A DNA stretch of 34,100 nucleotides from a virus. Position 1 is the stretch's first letter, and every line of letters starts with the position of its first letter. The stretch is taken from IMG/VR virus record IMGVR_UViG_3300010430_000283, positions 1 to 34,100 of that record; one strand, written 5' to 3'. Positions 29,221 through 34,100 of this stretch are shown here, piece after piece. The notes under the pieces were generated by a model. That model was given only the letters and a program-made list of their open reading frames with translations, did no database searches and was not told the origin of the DNA. A program made the translations under genes and the position numbers.

Positions 29221-29449
29221 CGCTTCTCACGGGAATAATCTTGAGGCTATCTTGCTTTTGAGTCAGGCAGATGTGATTTATACAACTCAAGTTCGCCATA
29301 GAAGAGAACTACAAAAATTGTTTGGGCGTATAGTAAAATTCATCCCAGACAATAAGCCTGATATGATTGCTTTCCTAAGAGAGAGGCATAAAGGGGCAAA
29401 CTTCATCACCTATGAAGACCTATATGAGCTTCGACTGGGTGAAGAATGA
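29201..29449 (+). CDS. Hypothetical small protein
   Basis: 82 aa, MQTVALSASHGNNLEAILLL, then a basic helix (RHRRELQKLFGRIV). Overlaps the sigma gene by 20 nt and the next gene by 4 nt. Not recognised. Confidence 0.6.
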   Translation: MQTVALSASHGNNLEAILLLSQADVIYTTQVRHRRELQKLFGRIVKFIPDNKPDMIAFLRERHKGANFITYEDLYELRLGEE

Positions 29450-29670
29450 TAGTTTCTATGCACCGAGAACAATTCTTCTACCCGAAAGAGATTGTTGATG
29501 ACTATGGGGATTTGATTTACCAAGTGTCCACAGAGTATAGGGATCTTTGGGTTATCTTTGGTCCTAATGGAGTGCTGAGCAAGCATGACTGTCCCAAACA
29601 AGCCGAAAAAGCCTACCAGCAGTGGGAAGACTTCTTTAAGTCTCGCCCAAATAGAAAAAACAATAAGTGA
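29446..29670 (+). CDS. Hypothetical small protein
   Basis: 74 aa. MIVSMHREQFFYPKEIVDDY, then an alternating beta pattern and a QWEDFFKSRPNRKNNK end. The start overlaps the previous stop. The next gene begins inside it. Not recognised. Confidence 0.55.
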   Translation: MIVSMHREQFFYPKEIVDDYGDLIYQVSTEYRDLWVIFGPNGVLSKHDCPKQAEKAYQQWEDFFKSRPNRKNNK

Positions 29671-29842
29671 GTTTACTTATCTTGAGTGCATAAGTATATT
29701 CCAGACTGGAAGGATTTCAAAAAATTGGTACGATATTGGAGAAGAGGCCAGTTTGGTTCATGCTCATGTGATTCATTGTGGCGACTTTCAGAAGATAAAA
29801 TCTTTAGTTGCAAAAAGACTTTTAGACACGGTTCCTTTTTAG
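29585..29842 (+). CDS. Hypothetical small protein, long overlap with upstream gene
   Basis: 85 aa from the only in-frame ATG (29585), overlapping the previous gene by 86 nt. The part beyond 29670 (ISEFTYLECISIFQTGRISK...) looks like ordinary protein. The first 28 residues (Pro/Lys/Ser-rich) may be a by-product of overlap. A non-canonical ATA start near 29660 cannot be excluded. Confidence 0.5.
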   Translation: MTVPNKPKKPTSSGKTSLSLAQIEKTISEFTYLECISIFQTGRISKNWYDIGEEASLVHAHVIHCGDFQKIKSLVAKRLLDTVPF

Positions 29843-29853
29843 GAGATTAAATT

Positions 29854-30177
29854 ATGGATTATTTAAGCAGGCTTCGTGATTTTCGTTTGATTGCTAGACC
29901 ATTGATTGATGCTTATGAGAGCTGTTCTCTTACTGACCCTACCGATGATTTTTATTTAGATAGGGACCTAAGTGAAGACCATGCCTCAGAAACTCTTGAG
30001 GTTGTTACGGTGGCTTTATGTAAGGCTATCGAAGTTCAATTTCCCGAGTTATCAACTTTTCAGGTAGACACTCTGATGGAAACCTGGGCCGAAAGTTCTT
30101 GTGTTGATTGGCGCTCTATGAGAATTTTGATCCAAGAAAAACTGGAGGCCAGCAAATGTTCGGTTTCGGCCTTTTGA
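29854..30177 (+). CDS. Hypothetical acidic helical protein
   Basis: 107 aa, MDYLSRLRDFRLIARPLIDA, an acidic stretch (DPTDDFYLDRDLSEDH) and further helices. AGGAG lies 10 nt upstream of the ATG. Not recognised. Confidence 0.65.
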   Translation: MDYLSRLRDFRLIARPLIDAYESCSLTDPTDDFYLDRDLSEDHASETLEVVTVALCKAIEVQFPELSTFQVDTLMETWAESSCVDWRSMRILIQEKLEASKCSVSAF

Positions 30178-30353
30178 TTGGATTAAGCCTGGGCTTGATT
30201 TTTAATTACTATCAAACTAGGCGTTACGTAAAAAACCTAAACGAACTCACTTCTAGATGGAAGTCTGTCGTTGGGTTTTGGCAAACTAATTACTATTCAA
30301 AATGTAACACGAGGTACATTGAAAATTACAGAAGTAAACATTTAAACAATTGA
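30156..30353 (+). CDS. Small membrane-anchored protein
   Basis: 65 aa from ATG 30156, inside the end of the previous gene with GGAGG upstream. N-terminal transmembrane segment (FGFGLLIGLSLGLIFNYY), basic and aromatic soluble tail. Unknown role. Confidence 0.6.
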   Translation: MFGFGLLIGLSLGLIFNYYQTRRYVKNLNELTSRWKSVVGFWQTNYYSKCNTRYIENYRSKHLNN

Positions 30354-30362
30354 GAGGCGACC

Positions 30363-30905
30363 ATGATTAACCTTGAGGACCATCTAAATATAGCTTACAA
30401 GCTTGCACATGAGTGGAACACTCCAGAGTATTTCTTCCCCAAAGAAGAAAGAATATCTGTTGCGTTGCTTGGCTTAACGGTGGCCGCAAAGGGATTTGAT
30501 GAGTCTAAGGGGTATAAGTTCTCTACTTATGCTCATACAACAATTAGAAACCACCTTGCTAAATTTGCCTTTGAGGAGTGTAGACCGGCGATAAGAATCC
30601 CAAGATCTAACCGAAAAGACAGGGTTCTACCTAAGGTTGAAGAGTCGACTTTAGACATGATCTCCAAAGAGCAAGACTCTCTGGTTGCTGTAGAAAATGA
30701 GGAGTTTGTAGATGGTATTTTAAGTAGATGTACTCCGCAACAAAAATTTATCCTGAACGAGATTCTCAAGGGAAAGCTTCAATATGAAGTAGCTAAAACT
30801 TTAAAGTGTAGCAATCAACACGTTTCTGAACAGTATAATCGAATCTTAAGAAGAGAAAGAAAGAGACTAAATGAAAACTCCAAAAATCCTAAAACAGTGG
30901 CTTGA
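30363..30905 (+). CDS. Compact sigma-70 family factor B
   Basis: 180 aa, paralogue of factor A with the same two-part layout. Region 2: EERISVALLGLTVAAKGFDE, then GYKFSTYAHTTIRNHLAKF. Region 4: ILSRCTPQQKFILNEILKGK, QYEVAKTLKCSNQHVSEQYN and ILRRERKRLNENS. The strings ILSRC, KxILN, VAKxL and RERxxLNxNS are shared with factor A, while the -10-reading helices have diverged, so the two probably read different promoters. GAGGCG precedes the ATG. Confidence 0.85.
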   Translation: MINLEDHLNIAYKLAHEWNTPEYFFPKEERISVALLGLTVAAKGFDESKGYKFSTYAHTTIRNHLAKFAFEECRPAIRIPRSNRKDRVLPKVEESTLDMISKEQDSLVAVENEEFVDGILSRCTPQQKFILNEILKGKLQYEVAKTLKCSNQHVSEQYNRILRRERKRLNENSKNPKTVA

Positions 30906-31026
30906 CAATGCCGACCCTTCTGTTAAAAATTGGTTCATGGGATTGAAAGGTTCAGACAGGGAACGCGAATTCAAAATCGCCGAAAAAAACCTGACGGCCA
31001 TTCAAAAACACATTACTAAAGGGTGA
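30871..31026 (+). CDS. Hypothetical small basic protein
   Basis: 51 aa, MKTPKILKQWLDNADPSVKN, helical and basic. The start lies inside the end of the sigma B gene (35-nt overlap). Not recognised. It could act with sigma B, but nothing shows it. Confidence 0.5.
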   Translation: MKTPKILKQWLDNADPSVKNWFMGLKGSDREREFKIAEKNLTAIQKHITKG

Positions 31027-31028
31027 TT

Positions 31029-31619
31029 ATGTTTTACAGATTCAAACAAAATAATCCTGGAGGCTTCTTTGATTATAAGCCGCCCTTTGGGCTTTATGTT
31101 TATATCGAAGCCGACTCAGAGGATGCCGCAGTAAATCGAGCAGAGGAAGTGGGGCTTTATTGGAACGGCCAAGCCGATGGGGTTGACTGTTCGTGCTGTT
31201 TCGACAGATGGAAACCCGACCCTGAGTTGATTGACTTTAACATTAGGAAAGATGCTGCCCCATTGCCAGACATAACGTCTTTGGCTAGATATACCGCAAA
31301 CTACAGGGGCGGACCAACGTCTGTTGTTTACAGAGATGGCTTGGTGAAACTTTTTGATCATCTTGATGTTCAACACAAAGAAATCCAATTGGAGGACTGC
31401 AAAACCGACAAAGAACCTACTCTGATTGACTTGTGTCCACCGGCAGGATATATCTCAATTAAAGACCTGCAAAACGACCAAGGGGGCGAATTGTCTATCA
31501 ATGGAGAGGCGACTTTCAAGAAGAATGATGAAACTTTTGTCTTTTTAAGGGGTGACTTTAAAAAGATTGATGAGGAGACGCTCAATTTTTGGGCGGAAAT
31601 TTTCGTTAAACCTAGTTAG
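31029..31619 (+). CDS. Conserved phage protein (FYRFKQNNPGG type, possibly DUF7296)
   Basis: 196 aa from ATG 31029. The N-terminal module MFYRFKQNNPGGFFD, YVYIEADSEDAAVNRAEEVG, LYWNG and DCSCCFDRW is typical of a widespread phage family of unknown function that I believe is DUF7296. The Cys-Ser-Cys-Cys and Trp are hallmarks. The C-terminal part (about 115-196) is beta-like and specific to this protein. The start is 2 nt after the previous stop. Confidence 0.7.
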   Translation: MFYRFKQNNPGGFFDYKPPFGLYVYIEADSEDAAVNRAEEVGLYWNGQADGVDCSCCFDRWKPDPELIDFNIRKDAAPLPDITSLARYTANYRGGPTSVVYRDGLVKLFDHLDVQHKEIQLEDCKTDKEPTLIDLCPPAGYISIKDLQNDQGGELSINGEATFKKNDETFVFLRGDFKKIDEETLNFWAEIFVKPS

Positions 31620-31628
31620 AGGAAGATT

Positions 31629-31805
31629 ATGCTCGTTATAAACAGAAAGGTAAAGCAAGAGATTGTACTTACACATGAAGCTCTAGGAGAACCAATCGTT
31701 TTCAGTCTACAGAAAGTCAGTGGCAGCTATGCAAAAATTGGCATAGAAGCGCCGGATGACGTTAGGATTTTGCGCTCAGAATTACTTGAGAAAGAATCTG
31801 AGTAA
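31629..31805 (+). CDS. csrA: CsrA/RsmA-like RNA-binding regulator
   Basis: 58 aa, full-length CsrA: MLVINRKVKQEIVL (consensus MLxLTRKxGExIxI) and SYAKIGIEAPDDVRILRSEL (consensus VRIGIxAPKxVxVHREEI). Arg6 and Arg49, equivalents of the RNA-contact residues Arg4-7 region and Arg44 of E. coli CsrA, are present; the usual HREE is LRSE. CsrA homodimers bind GGA motifs in mRNA leaders and block or stabilise translation. AGAGGAAG provides the Shine-Dalgarno. A phage copy could reprogram host metabolism or time phage gene expression. It lies between the DUF7296-like gene and the MoxR gene, apparently in the same transcript. Confidence 0.88.
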   Translation: MLVINRKVKQEIVLTHEALGEPIVFSLQKVSGSYAKIGIEAPDDVRILRSELLEKESE

Positions 31806-31854
31806 ACCACCCGCTAGTTAATTTTTAAACTACTTTAATTTCAAGAGGAAAATT

Positions 31855-33051
31855 ATGTCTTCCAACAAAAAAACCGTTCAACGTGATCACTGGGAAACTA
31901 TTAAGGTTTCAATGACCAAAGCTCAAAAAATGATTGAGGCTTGCATTAAGGTTGATGCCCCTTTCTGGCTTTGGGGGTCTCCGGGTATCGGAAAATCTGA
32001 GATGTGTCGAGCAATCGCCAAGAAGGCTGGTTTTAAGTATATCTTAGAATTGACGCCCGCCACGTTTGACTTGGTTGATGGCCGTATTCCAGTGCCAAAG
32101 GACGGAGTTAAGGCAAAGCGGACAAATCTTCAAACTGGCGAAGTGGAAGAAGAGTCTATTGAAGGACTTGTTAGTGATTTTGCTATCTCTGCAATGTTCC
32201 CGCGAGACGGTAAAACCTTCCTGCTTTGTGATGACTTGGCAACGGCGGCACCTATCTTGCAGCCTCAGTTCTTCGCTTTGCTGAAGGACAAGCGAATTGG
32301 CACGTTTGATTTGCCTGAGGGGTCTTATGTCTGTGCGGCCAGTAACCGCCCTCAGGACAAAGCTGGTGCCACTATGCCGATTACTCCTATTCGAGGTCGT
32401 GTGACGCACATCTATGCTGTACCGTGTGTCAAGAAATTCGAAGAGGTGGCAGTCGAACGTGGGTTTAATCCAGGCTTGGTAGCCTGGGTAACGGGTGGCC
32501 TGAAAACCACAAACTCTATGAATCAGGATAAAGACGGACAGAAGCTGAAAGACGCTTTATCTTACTTTGATCCAGACGATATCTCAATCGGTTGCAATCC
32601 TCGTAACCTTGAACGTCTGAGCGATTTGCTCAATAGTGATATTGATATGGACTGCTTGACCGAGTTCGCCTGTGGAACCATCGGGGTTGTCTGTGGGATT
32701 CAATTCAGTAATTACTACCAGTCAGATTATCTGAAGAATATTCGTATTCAAGATGTTCTGAATGATCCGATGAACTGTGAAATCCCGTCAACTAATCGAC
32801 CTGACTTGTTGTATGCTCTGCTAATGCAACTTCTGAATGCGATTAACGTTGAGGACAAGAAGCAAGCGACCAAGAATGCTCGCGCTGCTACAGAGTTCAT
32901 CATGAATCGTATTTCGAATAAGGCTAAGAGCAGCATCTTTATTCACAATGCGATGTCTCGAAATCCCAAATACTTCTCGATGCTGACTAAGCCCCAGCAA
33001 CAGTATTTGATTAAAGAGTATGCGTCGATTTTCGCTGCTGCCGTAGGTTAA
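31855..33051 (+). CDS. MoxR-family AAA+ ATPase
   Basis: 398 aa. Walker A GSPGIGKS (41-48), Walker B FLLCDD (122-127), sensor-1 region AASNRP (161-166) and an arginine-finger stretch PIRGR (178-182), in the order of MoxR/AAA_5 proteins. A C-terminal helical lid follows. MoxR ATPases act as chaperones together with VWA-domain partners. The next large gene resembles DUF3150, often found beside phage MoxR genes and followed by a VWA/CobT-like protein, which would lie beyond the right edge. AAGAGGAAAA precedes the ATG. The gene ends just before a strong terminator. Confidence 0.85.
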   Translation: MSSNKKTVQRDHWETIKVSMTKAQKMIEACIKVDAPFWLWGSPGIGKSEMCRAIAKKAGFKYILELTPATFDLVDGRIPVPKDGVKAKRTNLQTGEVEEESIEGLVSDFAISAMFPRDGKTFLLCDDLATAAPILQPQFFALLKDKRIGTFDLPEGSYVCAASNRPQDKAGATMPITPIRGRVTHIYAVPCVKKFEEVAVERGFNPGLVAWVTGGLKTTNSMNQDKDGQKLKDALSYFDPDDISIGCNPRNLERLSDLLNSDIDMDCLTEFACGTIGVVCGIQFSNYYQSDYLKNIRIQDVLNDPMNCEIPSTNRPDLLYALLMQLLNAINVEDKKQATKNARAATEFIMNRISNKAKSSIFIHNAMSRNPKYFSMLTKPQQQYLIKEYASIFAAAVG

Positions 33052-33066
33052 TCGATTGGTTTGTCG

Positions 33067-33096
33067 CCCTGCCCCTTCGGGGGCGGGGTTTTCTTT
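33067..33096 (+). terminator. Rho-independent terminator with UUCG loop
   Basis: CCCTGCCCC-TTCG-GGGGCGGGG followed by TTTTCTTT, 15 nt after the MoxR stop. Nine pairs (one T-G) capped by the very stable UUCG tetraloop. Confidence 0.9.
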
Positions 33097-33109
33097 AAGT
33101 AGCTAGAAC

Positions 33110-33331
33110 ATGACAGCATTATTGATCCAGGACTCAGACATTGATGGTTATGGCAGAGGCTCTGGGTCTACTCCTGATGACATTAATGAATACGATTATT
33201 CTTTTGGAGGCGAAAAAGGTTTTGGCTGGGGTTTGGGCCGAGCCTGTGGAGCCTGTAGATCCGATAATTTAGGCCACGGAGGCGGAGACGCTTTTGGTTC
33301 TGGTTTCAGAAATAGCTCTGGAATAGGTTAA
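33110..33331 (+). CDS. Small Gly/Cys/Ser repeat protein, member 13
   Basis: 73 aa. DSDIDGYGRGSGST, YSFGGEKGFGWGLGRACGACRSD, then NLGHGGGDAFGSGFRNSSGIG. Two Cys in ACGAC and many alternating Gly. It is placed alone between a terminator and the DUF3150-like gene, far from the other members. Family membership is weaker than for members 5 or 8 but the composition and motifs agree. Confidence 0.55.
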   Translation: MTALLIQDSDIDGYGRGSGSTPDDINEYDYSFGGEKGFGWGLGRACGACRSDNLGHGGGDAFGSGFRNSSGIG

Positions 33332-33356
33332 ACTTACTTTTTTTAAGGAAAAAATT

Positions 33357-34100
33357 ATGACTTCCATTTCTGACAAGGTAATTCTGGTAACTGTTGAGTT
33401 TCGTGGCTGCACAGGAAACAAAGTCGACAAGGCAATCTCAAATGAGGTAGCTGAAAACAAATCAGCCAACCAAAAAGAGCTTGGTAACTTTACTAAAAAG
33501 CTATTCGGTAAGTTTCCAGAGCTTGAGCAAATCAATAAGTTCGATGCAATGCAACGCAAAGAAATCGAAAAGATGACTGTTCCATTTAGTAGGAATCAAC
33601 ACCTGCTGCCTTCTGAAAAGCTAATGGACTACTATCGGTTGATTAGTGATATTAAAACAAATAGAGAAAAACTTGTTAAGAATATGGTTGATGCGATTCC
33701 TGGGCGAATTGAGGCAATCAAGCAGAGCCAAGGGACCGCATTTGATGAGGGGATGCTCCCAACTGCCGAGCAGATGGCTAGTCGATTCTCTATTGATCAT
33801 TTCGAGAGCATGCTGCCAGAGAAGTCCAACTTTGAAAAACTTATCGGAGTCGATGAGCTGATTGAAGACCTCCAAGAAGAGTTTGACTCAAAAATGGAGA
33901 ACAAGATTGGTCAAATCGAGTCCCACTTGAAAGGACTTTTGAAGGAGCGCCTTGAAGCAGTAAGGGAGCGGCTGTATAATCACAGCAGTGATTCCCGAAA
34001 AGTGCAACAGAGGGTCATCGACAGAACAGTAGAGCTGGCTGAACGTGTCAAGGAACTCAATGTAACCAACCTAGAAGACATTGAAGAACTTTCCAACGAC
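33357..34100 (+). CDS. DUF3150-like protein, 3' end outside window
   Basis: The frame is open to the right edge (248 codons). MTSISDKVILVTVEFRGCTG, then a basic helix, LFGKFPELEQINKFD, VPFSRNQHLLPSEKLMDYY and long helices with heptad character to the edge. The opening beta strand plus an LLP-containing segment and long helical body resemble DUF3150 proteins that neighbour MoxR ATPases in phages and plasmids. AAGGAAAAAATT precedes the ATG. Assignment is by pattern and context only. Confidence 0.55.
   Translation, partial: MTSISDKVILVTVEFRGCTGNKVDKAISNEVAENKSANQKELGNFTKKLFGKFPELEQINKFDAMQRKEIEKMTVPFSRNQHLLPSEKLMDYYRLISDIKTNREKLVKNMVDAIPGRIEAIKQSQGTAFDEGMLPTAEQMASRFSIDHFESMLPEKSNFEKLIGVDELIEDLQEEFDSKMENKIGQIESHLKGLLKERLEAVRERLYNHSSDSRKVQQRVIDRTVELAERVKELNVTNLEDIEELSND

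Overview
This window is most likely part of the genome of a tailed dsDNA bacteriophage (Caudoviricetes) infecting a planctomycete. The phage call rests on a portal protein, a large terminase, tail fibre and tailspike-like proteins, dense gene packing with many ATGA overlaps, homing endonucleases, an intein, a tRNA gene and phage-type sigma factors. The host guess rests on one gene (25463-26440). It has an N-terminal motif like the planctomycete LExR/RLE surface-protein signature, FG-GAP-like repeats and a C-terminal dockerin/EF-hand pair of the style common in planctomycete secreted proteins.

Layout. (1) 1-6646, minus strand: portal, a fibre with five 43-residue repeats, and a large LamG-type adhesin that runs off the left edge. 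(2) 6647-7186: a non-coding divergent region packed with short hairpins, including a possible four-way junction. (3) 7187-14702, plus strand: a tight packaging operon with an HNH endonuclease, a T4 gp55-like sigma factor split by an A7 frameshift, a candidate small terminase, a ClpP-like protease, an HNH-AP2 homing endonuclease, an ERCC4 nuclease, and a large terminase interrupted in its Walker A motif by a LAGLIDADG intein. (4) 14705-16690, minus strand: a beta-helix tailspike, convergent with the terminase. (5) 16691-17723: about 1 kb of non-coding DNA with AT-rich stretches, an iteron-like cluster and tandem GC-rich hairpins; this is a candidate origin or control region. (6) 17724-34100, almost all plus strand: a long array of small, mostly unknown genes. 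Recognisable ones are a P-loop kinase, two paralogous compact sigma factors, a CsrA homologue, tRNA-Arg(UCU), a MoxR-type ATPase and a DUF3150-like protein. The array is interspersed with thirteen small Gly/Cys/Ser/Asp-rich proteins.

How it may work together (inference). Three sigma-like proteins plus CsrA suggest layered transcriptional and post-transcriptional control. Two recurrent DNA motifs look like phage promoters. One, TTATGGTGTAWAYA-like, lies upstream of every minus-strand transcription unit and of the packaging operon, usually 33-41 nt before the start codon. The other, GGTAARAY-N5-CGCGCTAGATTG, occurs three times between small-gene units, once directly after tandem terminators. 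They are natural candidates for the targets of the sigma factors.

The most novel element is the thirteen-member family of small proteins built from degenerate [ST]DCxxxGxS units and GxGxG tracts. Three members form a tandem array in which two are almost pure GGCNAC hexanucleotide repeat. Two others sit downstream of a duplicated companion gene. I recognise no described family for them and assign no function.
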